From NCBI GenBank assembly GCA_001828855.1, contig MHZT01000003.1, positions 1-64,000 on the forward strand: a stretch of DNA of 64,000 nt. Direction: 5' to 3'. Position 1 is the first letter of the stretch; each line of letters starts with the position of its first letter. Source of the DNA: Rhodobacterales bacterium RIFCSPHIGHO2_02_FULL_62_130 (GTDB taxonomy: Bacteria; Pseudomonadota; Alphaproteobacteria; Rhodobacterales; Rhodobacteraceae). Shown one piece after another: positions 30,270 through 39,421 of the stretch. A model generated the notes under the pieces. That model made no database searches and was not told the DNA's origin. It saw only the letters and a list, made by a program, of their open reading frames with translations. The translations under genes and the position numbers were made by a program.

Positions 30270-30881
30270 ATGACGCAGTTACAGGCCATGACCAATCAGA
30301 TCGCCTTGATTGCCCCCGCAGGCTTTTACGTTGCCTTGCGGGTCGGCTTTTCATTCCCGGAAGAAGAACTGAATTGTTTGCCCGAAACTTGGGTGGAATT
30401 CTATACCACGCAGGGTTTGGTCGTGCATGATCCGGCGATGAAATGGGTTTACGGCCATATCGGCGCAGTGCGGTTTTCCGAAATGGGCTTGCCCGATCCG
30501 CAACAGGTGCGCGCCCATGCCGCTGTCTTCGGTTTGGGCCACGGGCTTGCCATCAGCCATATGACCAAGGCCGACAAGGGGCGGCGCAGCTATGGTCTGT
30601 TCTTCCGCGACGACCGCGATTTCGAATCGGTCGAGGTCGGGGTTTTGCAGGGCATGCTGGAAAAGTTGCATGCGGGCAGGGAGGAAGAACCGACCCTGAC
30701 CGCTGCCGAAGTCGAAGCGCTGAAAATGCAGTCCGAAGGCCTGCGCCTGAAGCAGATTGCCGCGCGACTCGGCATTTCGGAAAGCGCCGTCAAGGCGCGC
30801 CTAAACAACGTGAAACGCAAATTGGGGGCCAAGACCCAGTCTCAGGCGGCATCTATTGCTGCATCTCGTCGTATTCTCTGA
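30270..30881 (+). CDS. LuxR family quorum-sensing regulator
   Basis: A 203-residue regulator. Residues 1-120 form the autoinducer-binding domain with Trp41, Tyr45 and Asp54-Pro55; the position of TraR Trp85 is Phe69 here. Residues about 137-200 hold the LuxR helix-turn-helix (LTAAEVEALKMQSEGLRLKQ, then LGISESAVKARLNNVKRKLG). It lies 131 bases upstream of a LuxI-type synthase in the same direction, so it is most likely the cognate receptor. ATG at 30288 is an alternative start. Confidence 0.92.
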   Translation: MTQLQAMTNQIALIAPAGFYVALRVGFSFPEEELNCLPETWVEFYTTQGLVVHDPAMKWVYGHIGAVRFSEMGLPDPQQVRAHAAVFGLGHGLAISHMTKADKGRRSYGLFFRDDRDFESVEVGVLQGMLEKLHAGREEEPTLTAAEVEALKMQSEGLRLKQIAARLGISESAVKARLNNVKRKLGAKTQSQAASIAASRRIL

Positions 30882-31012
30882 CAGGGCACTGACTTTTGGA
30901 TAGGGAATCCTAGGGGTTTTCTACCTAAAGGGTGTTTTTTCTAAGGCAAATCAACTTTCGGGGCATTACCTTGAAAGAACGCTGCCGCAGAACCTGCATT
31001 GGGGAGATAATC

Positions 31013-31690
31013 ATGCACGGAATTACCTTCGATTTTTGTGACCTTCACCGCCATGGAAGTGCCTTTGTGGACTTTCTGGCCCTTCGCAAGAAGATGTTCG
31101 TCGACACCCTTGGCTGGGATGTGCCGCATAATGAACGGCTGGAGATGGACCAGTATGACACGCCGCTGGCCCATTATTCTGTCGCGGTGATGGACGGGCA
31201 GGTGGTGGGGGGCGCGCGCGCCATGGCCACAACCGCCACATGGGGCGAGCATACCTATATGCTGCGCGACGCCCATTCGGGCAAGCTGCCGCATATCCCG
31301 CCGCAGGTGATGTCGGTGGAAATCGCATCGCCCTTGGTGTGGGAATGCACGCGGTTGGTGATCTCGGACGATCTGACCACGGCGGCCGAGCGCACCGAAT
31401 GTCTGACGCTGATCGTTGACGGTCTGGTGGAAATGGCGCGGAACAACGGGGCGGATACGCTGATCAGCCTGTCTCCACTGCCCTTCATGCGGGCGATGCG
31501 TCAAGTCGGCTATGATGTCGAACGCTTGGGCGAGGCCTATCGCAACGACGAGGACGGGCGGCTTTACGGCGTGCTGAAGATGCCGGCCGAATTCTCGCGC
31601 GCCCGGCGTGAGCGTATGCGGCCAATCCCGTTTCCGGCTTGGGCTGTGGCACGGCCTGCGGTTCCGGCCTTGGTCGAGGCCTTTGGCTAA
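31013..31690 (+). CDS. Acyl-homoserine-lactone synthase (LuxI family)
   Basis: A 225-residue autoinducer synthase that joins an acyl group from acyl-ACP to SAM and releases an N-acyl-homoserine lactone. The invariant residues of LuxI proteins are present: Arg25, Phe29, Trp35, Asp46 and Asp49 (MDQYD), Arg69, Glu111 and Arg114 (WECTRLV). Acyl chain length cannot be read from the sequence. The ATG follows GGGGAG; an ATG at 30932 gives an unlikely N-terminal extension. The upstream 131-base gap should hold its promoter, but I find no convincing lux box by eye. Confidence 0.93.
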   Translation: MHGITFDFCDLHRHGSAFVDFLALRKKMFVDTLGWDVPHNERLEMDQYDTPLAHYSVAVMDGQVVGGARAMATTATWGEHTYMLRDAHSGKLPHIPPQVMSVEIASPLVWECTRLVISDDLTTAAERTECLTLIVDGLVEMARNNGADTLISLSPLPFMRAMRQVGYDVERLGEAYRNDEDGRLYGVLKMPAEFSRARRERMRPIPFPAWAVARPAVPALVEAFG

Positions 31691-31706
31691 GGGCGTTCCG
31701 GCAAAG

Positions 31707-31740
31707 GTCGCAGGGCGTCGCCCCGCGACGTGACAGGGTT
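31707..31740 (+). terminator. Probable terminator of the luxI-type gene
   Basis: A stem with nine pairs and one mismatch (GTCGCaGGGC / GCCCcGCGAC, arms 31707-31716 and 31720-31729, loop 3 bases) begins 17 bases after the stop and is followed a few bases later by GGTTTTC. Confidence 0.5.
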
Positions 31741-31781
31741 TTCGGCTTTCACTGTGGCTGTGGTCATGGCATGGTTCGGTG

Positions 31782-31982
31782 ATGCCTATCCTGTTGCTGT
31801 TGTTGGGCCTTTCGGTCTTTGGCTATCTTTGGTTGGCCCGTCGCGGGTCAAGCCTGACCCGTGCTTGTCGCTGGCGGCTTGACCGTAGCCTTGGGCCAAG
31901 CACCTATCGCTGTGCCAGTTGTGGCGCGCTGTGTGATCCGGGGCTGGCGCACGAACCGCGCCAGTGTTTGCGCGGGCGTTGA
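31782..31982 (+). CDS. Small membrane protein with Cys-rich tail
   Basis: A 66-residue protein: one N-terminal hydrophobic helix (PILLLLLGLSVFGYLWL), a basic stretch, and a tail with RCASCGALCD and a further Cys (four Cys in all) that resembles a degenerate zinc ribbon. Function unknown. It lies in a gap between the quorum-sensing locus and a DUF1989 gene with no close coupling to either. Start is the ATG of a GTG-ATG pair. Confidence 0.55.
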   Translation: MPILLLLLGLSVFGYLWLARRGSSLTRACRWRLDRSLGPSTYRCASCGALCDPGLAHEPRQCLRGR

Positions 31983-32029
31983 CCTTGCGCCTTTGCCCCG
32001 TCACAAAAGCCTGAAGAACGGAGACGCAG

Positions 32030-32890
32030 ATGAAACCAGACCACCCCGCCCATGCCGCCCCCGAGGATGCTGCTGCCCGCAAGGCCATCCGTCCGGTGAT
32101 CTGCTATCCGGTCGAAGGCCTGCCGCGCCCCGATCTTGCGCCCTATCTGGCGGCCCGCGCGGGCTGGACCCGCGTGGCCGAAGTGCTGGTCCCCGCACGC
32201 GATGCCCGCTGTTTTGATGTGCCGGCGGGGCATTTCTTTCGCATCAGCAGCGTGGACGGGCCGCAGGTGGGCGATCTGAACCTGTGGAACGCCGATGATC
32301 TGTCCGAGCGGTTCTTCTCGGGCAAGACCCGCGCGCTGCATGGCACGCATCTGTCGGCGGGGGATCGGATGTGGTCGAACCTGCCGCATCTGCGGTCGAT
32401 GGCGCTGATCACCGAAGATACACTGGACTGGTATGGGTTCGATAGCTTTGGCGGATCGGTGCATGACGTGATCGGCACGCGCTGCGATCCTTACACGCAT
32501 AATCTGCTGTCGGGCGGGCAGTATCACCACTGCTGCCATTCGAACCTGACGCGGGCGCTGGCCGACCGCACGGGCCTGCCCTTGGCGCAGGCGGAATGGC
32601 ATGTGCATGATGTGCTGAACGTGTTCATGTGTACCGGTTTCACCCGTGATACGGGGCAGTATTTCATGAAGGCAAGTCCGGTGCGGGTGGGGGATTACCT
32701 TGAATTCTTTGCCGAGATCGATCTGATCGGCGGCTTGTCCGCCTGCCCGGGTGGCGATTGTTCGTCCGAGCATTCCTCGGACACAGCCGCCTGCCATCCG
32801 CTGCTGGTCGAGGTGTTCAGGCCGCTGGCGGCACCGGCTGGTTGGCACGGGCCTGCAGCAAGCGGCTATGACCGCAGCCACGGGCGGTAG
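32030..32890 (+). CDS. DUF1989 / urea carboxylase-associated family protein
   Basis: A 286-residue protein of the DUF1989 family, whose members are encoded with urea carboxylase/allophanate hydrolase or with aminomethyltransferases. Typical segments are VPAGHFFRISSVDGPQVGDLN, HLSAGDRMWSNL, the Cys/His-rich HHCCHSNL and VGDYLEFFAEIDL. The His and Cys residues suggest a metal site. No urea carboxylase gene is near, so its role here is open. Confidence 0.85.
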   Translation: MKPDHPAHAAPEDAAARKAIRPVICYPVEGLPRPDLAPYLAARAGWTRVAEVLVPARDARCFDVPAGHFFRISSVDGPQVGDLNLWNADDLSERFFSGKTRALHGTHLSAGDRMWSNLPHLRSMALITEDTLDWYGFDSFGGSVHDVIGTRCDPYTHNLLSGGQYHHCCHSNLTRALADRTGLPLAQAEWHVHDVLNVFMCTGFTRDTGQYFMKASPVRVGDYLEFFAEIDLIGGLSACPGGDCSSEHSSDTAACHPLLVEVFRPLAAPAGWHGPAASGYDRSHGR

Positions 32891-32905
32891 GTTTTGCGGA
32901 AAGAA

Positions 32906-32930
32906 AGGGGGGCCGTCTGCCCCCCTCTTG
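32906..32930 (+). terminator. Probable terminator of the DUF1989 gene
   Basis: An 8-bp stem AGGGGGGC / GCCCCCCT with a 5-base loop followed by CTTG lies 16 bases after the stop. The T-run is short. Confidence 0.6.
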
Positions 32931-32945
32931 GCTGCGCCAATTCAC

Positions 32946-32979
32946 CCCCCGAGGATATTTGAGCGAAGAGGATCGGGGG
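32946..32979. repeat. Dispersed repeat, GGATATTT type
   Basis: The segment CCCCCGAGGATATTTGAGCG followed by AAGAGGATC is one of seven related copies in the window (others near 42763, 43183, 48248, 51186, 51231 and 56842). It fills the gap up to the stop codon of the convergent aldo/keto reductase gene. Confidence 0.75.
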
Positions 32980-33963
32980 TCAGCAGTAGCGTTCGACGGT
33001 GCTGGCTTGGGTCAGGTTGTAGCGGTCGCCATAGGCCCAGCCTGCGGGCAGGACTTTGGCAAGCCCTGCGCGGAGTTCGGCGGATAGGGGCGTGTCGGCG
33101 GCGGTGATCCAGTCTGACAGGTGATCGGCGCTGCGGGTGCCGGGGATCGGGATCAGGTGCGGACCTTGATCCAGAATCCAGGCCAGTGCCAGCGCAGAAG
33201 GGGTCATCCCTGCGTCTTGGGCGAAGCTGCGGAAGGCGTTCAGTCTAGTCAGGTTCAGCGACCAGTCGGGGTCTTGGAACCTTGGGATTTGCAGACGGAA
33301 ATCGGTGCTGGGCAGGGTGGCGGGATCGATGATCTCGCGCCCGAACACGCCGCGACCCAAGGGCGAGAACGGAACGAAAGCCACGCCCAATTCGGCACAG
33401 GTCTGGATCAGGCCCAGTTCGGGTTGGCGGCTCCACAGCGAATATTCGTTCTGCACCGCGCGGCAGGGATACACCGCATGGGCGCGGCGCAAGGTGCCGG
33501 GGGAAATCTCGGAAAGCCCATAGCCGCCGATCAAGCCATCGTCGATCAGGCGGGTCATGGTCAGGACGACCTCTTCGATCGGGCGGGTCTCTTCACGGCG
33601 ATGAATGTAGAATAAATCTACATGATCGACGCCAAGTCGTTTCAGGGAAGACTCAAGTTCTGTCCGCAAGTGGTTTTCAGAATTATCAAATCGGCGCGGG
33701 GGGCCGTTGATGATACTGGCTTTCGTGGCAATCGAAATGTTCGATTTGTGCAAGCCGGGCCATTCCCCCAAAGTCGTTTCCGACAGGCCCATGCCATAGA
33801 TATTGGCAGTATCCAGAAAAGTCAGCCCATGGTCATAGGCGGCGTCTAGGCAGCGGAAGCTGGCCTCTTTGGTGGTCGGGCCGAAGGCACCGCCAAAGCT
33901 CATGCAGCCCAGACCGATGGCGGAAACCATCGGTCCGCCGGTGCCAAGAGGGCGGTATTTCAT
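32980..33963 (-). CDS. Aldo/keto reductase
   Basis: A 327-residue NADPH-dependent reductase with the (beta/alpha)8 family signatures: LGCMSFGGAFGP near the N-terminus, catalytic Tyr in DTANIYGMGLSE, Lys in ATKAS, His in FYIHRREE, and the C-terminal cofactor segment IPIPGTRSADHL. Such proteins reduce a range of aldehydes or ketones; the substrate is unknown. The ATG follows AGGAG. It lies downstream of deoD on the same strand with a 43-base gap. Confidence 0.9.
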   Translation of the reverse strand: MKYRPLGTGGPMVSAIGLGCMSFGGAFGPTTKEASFRCLDAAYDHGLTFLDTANIYGMGLSETTLGEWPGLHKSNISIATKASIINGPPRRFDNSENHLRTELESSLKRLGVDHVDLFYIHRREETRPIEEVVLTMTRLIDDGLIGGYGLSEISPGTLRRAHAVYPCRAVQNEYSLWSRQPELGLIQTCAELGVAFVPFSPLGRGVFGREIIDPATLPSTDFRLQIPRFQDPDWSLNLTRLNAFRSFAQDAGMTPSALALAWILDQGPHLIPIPGTRSADHLSDWITAADTPLSAELRAGLAKVLPAGWAYGDRYNLTQASTVERYC

Positions 33964-34006
33964 TGCGACTCCTATGGGTTGGGGGGCGTTCTTTATACCG
34001 TCGGCG

Positions 34007-34711
34007 TCAGGCGAAGGCCGCCTCGAGCGCCACTTCGACCATAGCGCCAAAGCTGGTTTCGCGTTGGTCTGCGGGCAGCGCCTCGTGGGTCAGGATGTGG
34101 TCCGAGATCGTCAGCACCGCCAAGGCGCGGCGGCCATAGCGGGCGGCAAGGTGATAGAGTTCCGCTGCCTCCATTTCGACGCAAAGGGTGCCGTGGCGCT
34201 GAAGCTGATCGGACAGATCCTGCCGTTCGTCATAGAACGTATCCGAGGAATAGATGCCGCCGACATGCACCGGAACGCCGATGCCAAGTGCGGCCTTGTG
34301 CGCCGCCACCAGCAGGCCGAAGTCGGCGCAGGGGGCAAAGTTCAGTTCCTTGAAGATCGACCGCGAGGGGCTGCCGTTGGTGCTAGCCGTCTGCGCCAGA
34401 ACCACGTCGCGCACATTGACATGCGGTTGCAACGCGCCTGCCGAGCCGATGCGGATCAGGGTTTGCGCGCCATAGTCGCGGATCAGTTCGTTGGCATAGA
34501 TCGACAGCGACGGCATGCCCATGCCCGAGCCGTGGATGGTCACGCGGTTGCCCTTGTAGGTGCCGGTATAGCCGAGCATCCCGCGCACTTCGTTTACAAG
34601 CACCGGATTTTCCAGAAATTTCTGCGCGGCCCAGCGGGCGCGGTAGGGGTCTCCGGGCAGCAATACGGTTTCGGCAATGTCGCCGGCTTTGGCACCGATG
34701 TGGAAGGTCAT
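34007..34711 (-). CDS. deoD: Purine-nucleoside phosphorylase
   Basis: A 234-residue hexameric-type phosphorylase that splits purine (deoxy)nucleosides to base and pentose-1-phosphate. The start [25 protein letters not shown] is split here for length but is the DeoD signature; [34 protein letters not shown] and the catalytic Asp in TISDHIL follow. No other nucleoside-salvage gene is adjacent; an aldo/keto reductase follows on the same strand. Confidence 0.95.
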   Translation of the reverse strand: MTFHIGAKAGDIAETVLLPGDPYRARWAAQKFLENPVLVNEVRGMLGYTGTYKGNRVTIHGSGMGMPSLSIYANELIRDYGAQTLIRIGSAGALQPHVNVRDVVLAQTASTNGSPSRSIFKELNFAPCADFGLLVAAHKAALGIGVPVHVGGIYSSDTFYDERQDLSDQLQRHGTLCVEMEAAELYHLAARYGRRALAVLTISDHILTHEALPADQRETSFGAMVEVALEAAFA

Positions 34712-34928
34712 GGCTTGCTCTCCGATCCTGAATATCGGCGCAGGCTAGACCAAGGCAGGCGCAGGGGGAAGCGGTGTCAGGCCGTCCCCCCCGTTGGATA
34801 AGTCCTGAAATAGCCTTCGGGCAAGAGCCGCTCTTGCAGGAGCACCGCCGCAGAAGATCGCGTTGCAGGGCATCCGGAGTGCCACGGATTCCGGATACTT
34901 GGCAGAGAGACTGTCGCTGAACTTGAAA

Positions 34929-34959
34929 CCGGCCCTGCATGCCGGAACATGCGGGCCGG
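34929..34959 (-). terminator. Probable terminator of the DUF6455 gene
   Basis: CCGGCCC-t-GCATG pairs with CATGC-GGGCCGG (12 bp with one bulged T, 6-base loop), 30 bases past the DUF6455 stop on the minus strand, followed by TTTC. The rest of the 278-base gap to deoD holds nothing I can name. Confidence 0.55.
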
Positions 34960-34989
34960 ATATGATTTTACCGCAGGGGCGCAGGCAGG

Positions 34990-35343
34990 TCAGGCGACGG
35001 CATGTCCGGCGAAGTTATGCTTGTTCATGCAGAAATCGGCATCCGAGGGCCGCGAGAGTTCGCCACGCTCCAGAACCAGCGCACAGGCTCCGCGCTCTTT
35101 GCAATTGCCGCAGGTGTAAAGCAGATCGACATAGGCCTCATGGTCGGCTTTGATCTGCTTTTCAGACAGCCCGAAGATATGGGCCATGGCGGCAACGCGG
35201 TCCGGAACGTCATGCGGCATCCGCACGAAAGCCAGAACCTGATCGCGCGTCATGCCCAGATCATCCAGATCACGCGCGGTCAGGGATTCAACTTCATTCA
35301 TCTGGTGCCAGTGGTCCACCAGCGCCTTGATCCGTTCGAACAT
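34990..35343 (-). CDS. DUF6455 family protein
   Basis: A 117-residue soluble protein with an N-terminal helix region, a LTARDLDDLGMTRDQVLAFV segment resembling the DUF1127-like motif, and a C-terminal Cys cluster (TCGNCKERGACAL, then DFCMNKHNF) that is typical of DUF6455 and could bind a metal. Function unknown; common in Rhodobacterales. The ATG is preceded by GGAG; a TTG at 35358 is less likely. It is downstream of ecm on the same strand. Confidence 0.85.
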   Translation of the reverse strand: MFERIKALVDHWHQMNEVESLTARDLDDLGMTRDQVLAFVRMPHDVPDRVAAMAHIFGLSEKQIKADHEAYVDLLYTCGNCKERGACALVLERGELSRPSDADFCMNKHNFAGHAVA

Positions 35344-35453
35344 GCTTGTCTCCAACAAATGCTGTTGCAGACAGATTGCCCCAATGGGGTGCCAAAACTT
35401 TGATCTAGCGCAAGCGATTGGCGGTCTTGACGAGAAATCGTCAGGAAATCGGG

Positions 35454-37418
35454 CTATTCGGCTGCCATATCGGCGCGGTCCACAAGGCCCACGATATCCA
35501 GCATGATGCGGTTCAGCTCGAAATCCTTGGGCGTATAGACAGCGGAGACCCCCATGGCGCGAAGGGAGGCCGCGTCGTCTTCGGGGATAATCCCGCCCAC
35601 AACCAAGGGCGTGTCGGCAAGACCCGCCGCGCGCATCCGCTCCAGCACTTCGGTGATCAGCGGGATATGGCTGCCCGACAGGATCGACAGGCCGACCACA
35701 TGGGCCTCCTGCTCGACGGCGGCATTCACGATTTCAGCAGGGGTCAGGCGGATGCCTTCGTAGTGGATGTCCATGCCGCAATCGCGGGCGCGGGCGGCGA
35801 TCTGTTCGGCCCCGTTGGAATGGCCATCAAGCCCCGGCTTGCCCACAAGGAATTTCAGCGGGCGCCCCAGTTTGGCAGAAACCGCCTGCACGGCTTCGCG
35901 GATCGGTTCCAGCCCTTCGGTGCGGTTCGATGGATTGCGCGACACGCCGGTAGGAGCGCGGTATTCGCCAAAGGCCGCGCGCACCATCGTTCCCCATTCG
36001 CCCGTCGTGGCCCCCGCCTTGGCGGCGGCAATCGAGGCGGGCATGACATTTGCGCCACTGGCCGCCGCCGCGCGCAGGGCGTTCAGGGCGGCCTGAACCT
36101 TTGCCTCGTCGCGGCTGGCCCGCCATGCGGTCAGGCGTTCGATCTGGTCACGCTCGGCATCCGCGTCGGCCACCATGATCGCGCCGTCGCCTGCGGTCAG
36201 CGGGCTTTCCGTGGTCTGGGTCCAGCGGTTCACGCCGACAACGGTGGTTTCCTTGGTTTCAATCTTGGCGATACGTTCGGCATTTGCCTCGACCAGACGG
36301 CCCTTCATGTAGTCGATGGCCGCCACGGCCCCGCCCATCGCATCAATCTGCGCCAGTTCCGCCCGCGCACCGTCTTTCAGCGCTTCGACCTTGCGGTCGA
36401 TGGCAGGGTTGCCGTCGAACAGGTCGTCATATTCCAGAAGGTCGGTTTCATAGGCGAGGATTTGCTGCATCCGCAGCGACCATTGCTGATCCCACGGGCG
36501 TGGCAGGCCCAAAGCCTCGTTCCATGCGGGCAGTTGCACGGCGCGCGCGCGGGCCTTTTTCGACAGCGTGACCGCCAGCATTTCGATCAGGATGCGGTAG
36601 ACGTTGTTTTCCGGTTGCTGTTCGGTCAGGCCCAGCGAGTTCACCTGCACACCATAGCGGAAGCGGCGATATTTGGCATCCGCCACGCCATAGCGGGTCA
36701 GGCAGATTTCATCCCACAGATCGACAAAGGCGCGCATCTTGCACAGCTCGGTCACGAAACGGATGCCCGCGTTCACGAAGAACGAGATCCGCCCCACCAT
36801 ATTCGGGAAGTCGGCGTCCGAGACCTTGCCCTTCAGATCGTCCAGCACGGCGCAGGCGGTCGCCAGCGCGAAGGCCAGTTCCTGTTCCGGCGTCGCCCCT
36901 GCCTCTTGCAGATGGTAGGAACACACGTTCATCGGGTTCCATTTCGGTAGATGTTTCTGCGTATAGGCCGCGACATCGGTGATCATCCGCAAGCTGGCCT
37001 TGGGCGGCGCGATATAGGTGCCGCGCGACAGGTATTCCTTGATGATGTCGTTCTGCACCGTGCCTTGCAGGGCGGACACATCCACGCCCTGTTCCTCGGC
37101 CACCGCGATATACAGCGCCAGCAGCCAAGGGGCGGTGGCGTTGATCGTCATCGAGGTGTTCATCTGCTCCAGCGGAATATCGCGGAACAGGGCGCGCATG
37201 TCGCCCAGATGGTTGACCGGCACACCGACCTTGCCGACTTCGCCGCGCGCCAGTTCGTGATCCGAGTCATAGCCGGTTTGGGTTGGCAGATCGAAGGCTA
37301 CGGACAGACCCGTTTGCCCCTTGGCCAGATTGGTGCGGTAAAGCGCGTTCGAGGCCGCAGCGGTGGAATGGCCCGCATAGGTGCGGAAAAGCCAGGGTTG
37401 ATCCTTCTGCGTCTGCAT
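35454..37418 (-). CDS. ecm: (2R)-ethylmalonyl-CoA mutase
   Basis: A 654-residue adenosylcobalamin enzyme of the methylmalonyl-CoA mutase superfamily. The large N-terminal domain (residues 1-510) binds the CoA ester (FDLPTQTGYDSDHELARGEV is a landmark, split here), and the C-terminal domain has the B12 motif in KPGLDGHSNGAEQ (Asp-x-His-x-x-Gly) and SILSGSH. It turns ethylmalonyl-CoA into methylsuccinyl-CoA. I call Ecm rather than methylmalonyl-CoA mutase because of the single-chain size, its sequence type and the nearby ccr gene, the partner in R. sphaeroides. It has its own promoter-like sequence upstream; the ATG follows GGGAG. Confidence 0.93.
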   Translation of the reverse strand: MQTQKDQPWLFRTYAGHSTAAASNALYRTNLAKGQTGLSVAFDLPTQTGYDSDHELARGEVGKVGVPVNHLGDMRALFRDIPLEQMNTSMTINATAPWLLALYIAVAEEQGVDVSALQGTVQNDIIKEYLSRGTYIAPPKASLRMITDVAAYTQKHLPKWNPMNVCSYHLQEAGATPEQELAFALATACAVLDDLKGKVSDADFPNMVGRISFFVNAGIRFVTELCKMRAFVDLWDEICLTRYGVADAKYRRFRYGVQVNSLGLTEQQPENNVYRILIEMLAVTLSKKARARAVQLPAWNEALGLPRPWDQQWSLRMQQILAYETDLLEYDDLFDGNPAIDRKVEALKDGARAELAQIDAMGGAVAAIDYMKGRLVEANAERIAKIETKETTVVGVNRWTQTTESPLTAGDGAIMVADADAERDQIERLTAWRASRDEAKVQAALNALRAAAASGANVMPASIAAAKAGATTGEWGTMVRAAFGEYRAPTGVSRNPSNRTEGLEPIREAVQAVSAKLGRPLKFLVGKPGLDGHSNGAEQIAARARDCGMDIHYEGIRLTPAEIVNAAVEQEAHVVGLSILSGSHIPLITEVLERMRAAGLADTPLVVGGIIPEDDAASLRAMGVSAVYTPKDFELNRIMLDIVGLVDRADMAAE

Positions 37419-37466
37419 CTTACGGCTCCCGAGTCGTAGCTTCGCAATAATATTTCGTTACGCAGC

Positions 37467-37495
37467 AGATAGGCGACATTTTCAACCCTTGTCAA
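37467..37495 (-). promoter_or_regulatory. Putative promoter of ecm
   Basis: On the minus strand TTGACA (37495-37490) and CTATCT (37472-37467) are separated by 17 bases, about 50 bases upstream of the ecm start. This is a good sigma-70-type match for a high-G+C alphaproteobacterium; no experimental support. Confidence 0.5.
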
Positions 37496-37620
37496 TCGCC
37501 GCAGTGCAGCGTGACAAATCTCGTCATGCGGATTTGCCGTCTTGATCGGAAATGAGGGAAAGGATTTGCTGTTCTTATCGGGTCCAAGCAACCGTGACCC
37601 GCCGTATTTATGAGGAAATC

Positions 37621-37953
37621 ATGTCTTTTCACCACTCGCTTCGCCTTTTCGCAACGGCCATTGCCCTGCTGTCCGCCGGTCAGGCGATGGCGCTGGATCG
37701 CACTGTGCGTATCCACAATGACACCGGTCTGACGCTGTATCGCTTTTACTCCACCAACACGGGCGCAAGCCGTTGGGGGCGCGATGTGATGGGCGCGACC
37801 ACACTGGCGCCGGGGGCTTCGATGAAGCTGAACTTCGACAATGCCGACGGCTATTGCCAGTTCGACTTTCGCGCGATCTTTGAAGATGGCACCGAGTTGA
37901 CGCGTCAGGGTGTCAACGTCTGCGAAACCTCGGACTACTATTACCAACCCTGA
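37621..37953 (+). CDS. Small exported protein
   Basis: A 110-residue protein with a signal peptide (LRLFATAIALLSAGQAMA, cleavage near residue 24). The mature part is a beta-rich domain with TVRIHNDTGLTLYRFYS, two Cys (GYCQFDF and NVCETS) probably in a disulfide, and an aromatic tail SDYYYQP. Function unknown. The ATG follows GAGGAA. It is divergent from ecm and upstream of an acyltransferase gene. Confidence 0.75.
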   Translation: MSFHHSLRLFATAIALLSAGQAMALDRTVRIHNDTGLTLYRFYSTNTGASRWGRDVMGATTLAPGASMKLNFDNADGYCQFDFRAIFEDGTELTRQGVNVCETSDYYYQP

Positions 37954-38013
37954 TCCGGCCTGCGGCGCGCGACTCATTTGCGCGCGCCGCCGCTTCCGTG
38001 CCAGTCTGCGCCG

Positions 38014-39396
38014 ATGTTTCGCACGGTTGAATTGCCGCTATGGGTGCTGGTGCTGGTCCTTGGCTTTGCCGCTGTGACCTTTGCCTCGCATTTCCTGTTC
38101 CCGTCGGTGCGCTGGTTCTTTCGCGCGCGGGTCGAACGCGCGGTTGCCCGCCTGAACGCCCGCCTTGACCGTCCGATCGAGTTGTTCAAGCTGGCCCGCC
38201 GTCAGGATATGATCGTGCGGCTGTCCTATGATCCGGCGGTGCTGGAGGCAGTTACTGATCATGCAACCGAAACCGGCGTGCCGGGATCGGTCGCCTTTGA
38301 AGAGGCGAAACGCTATGCCCGCGAGATCGTTCCGGCCTTTTCCACCACAGTTTATTTCGGGGTGGCGATCCGTCTGGCGCGCTGGTTAAGCCGGATGTTG
38401 TATCGGGTTAGGATCGGCAAGGTGGATGCGGCCTTGGCGCATCTGGACCCGAAATCGACGGTGATTTTCGTGATGAACCACCGGTCGAACATGGATTATG
38501 TGCTGATTACGTGGCTGGTGGCGAACCGTTCGGCCCTGTCTTACGCGGTGGGGGAATGGGCGCGGGTCTGGCCCCTGAGCCGGTTGATCCGTGCGATGGG
38601 GGCGTATTTCATCCGCCGCAATTCGCGCAATGCGCTGTATCGGCGGGTGCTGGCGCGCTATGTGCAGATGACCACGGCAGAAGGCACCACGCAGGCGATC
38701 TTTCCCGAAGGCGGGCTAAGTCTGGACGGGCGGGTGGGCGCGGCGCGGATGGGGCTGCTGTCCTATATCGTCGCGGGGTTCGATCCGGCAGGGCGCGATG
38801 TGCTGTTTGTGCCGGTTGGGCTGGCCTATGACCGCGTGCTGGAGGACCGGATTCTGACGGATGCCGATCAGGCCGGATCACGGCGGTTCCGCGCCAAACC
38901 GCTGGCGATTGCGGCCTTTTCATTGCGGTTGCTGTGGCGGCATATGCGGGGGCGGTTCCACGGCTTTGGCACGGCGGCGGCGGCTTTTGGTCCGCCTGTG
39001 TCATTGCGTGCCTTTCTGGCGGGGTTGCATGGGCCTGCCACCGAGGCCCTTGGCGCGCATCTGATGGCCGAGATTGAAAAGGTCGTGCCGATTCTGTCTG
39101 TGCCTTTGGCGGCGGCGGCGCTGGCCTGTCAGCCCGCGAACCGCGAGGCGTTGCTGGCCGAGGCCATGCGGCTGGCTCAGGCTTTGGAGGCCAAGGGTGC
39201 GGTGCTGAAACTGCCACCGCAGGGGATCGAGGCCGCGCTGGCCGAAGGTCTTGCCCCCTTGATCGCGCGCGGCATCGTGACCGAGGGCCTGTGCGTCGCG
39301 GAAAACGGGCAGGCCTTGCTGCGTTTTTACGCAAACCCGCTTTGGCAGCGGCTTGGGCAGGATGTGCCGGATATTGCCGCAACGCGGCGGACATAA
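38014..39396 (+). CDS. Large PlsC-type glycerophosphate/lysophosphatidate acyltransferase
   Basis: A 460-residue membrane-bound acyltransferase. After an N-terminal hydrophobic helix, the acyltransferase motif NHRSNMDYV (the HX4D catalytic motif with N/H-R-S-N-M-D) is near residue 162, and FPEGGLS is motif III. Unlike short PlsC (about 240 residues) it has a C-terminal extension of about 200 residues, as in GPAT-like PlsB-type enzymes. It probably acylates glycerol-3-phosphate or a lysophospholipid at the inner membrane. It lies just upstream of ccr. Confidence 0.85.
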   Translation: MFRTVELPLWVLVLVLGFAAVTFASHFLFPSVRWFFRARVERAVARLNARLDRPIELFKLARRQDMIVRLSYDPAVLEAVTDHATETGVPGSVAFEEAKRYAREIVPAFSTTVYFGVAIRLARWLSRMLYRVRIGKVDAALAHLDPKSTVIFVMNHRSNMDYVLITWLVANRSALSYAVGEWARVWPLSRLIRAMGAYFIRRNSRNALYRRVLARYVQMTTAEGTTQAIFPEGGLSLDGRVGAARMGLLSYIVAGFDPAGRDVLFVPVGLAYDRVLEDRILTDADQAGSRRFRAKPLAIAAFSLRLLWRHMRGRFHGFGTAAAAFGPPVSLRAFLAGLHGPATEALGAHLMAEIEKVVPILSVPLAAAALACQPANREALLAEAMRLAQALEAKGAVLKLPPQGIEAALAEGLAPLIARGIVTEGLCVAENGQALLRFYANPLWQRLGQDVPDIAATRRT

Positions 39397-39421
39397 AATT
39401 ACAAAATACACGCCAAGACTA

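Noticed and set aside
30882-31012. Possible lux box upstream of the luxI-type gene
   Set aside because: No inverted repeat with the usual 18-22 bp dyad was convincing by eye; only short partial symmetry (TAGGGAATCCTA) is present.
35418-36950. A 510-codon open frame antisense to ecm
   Set aside because: Antisense to a fully conserved mutase; no domain; composition typical of a complementary-strand frame.
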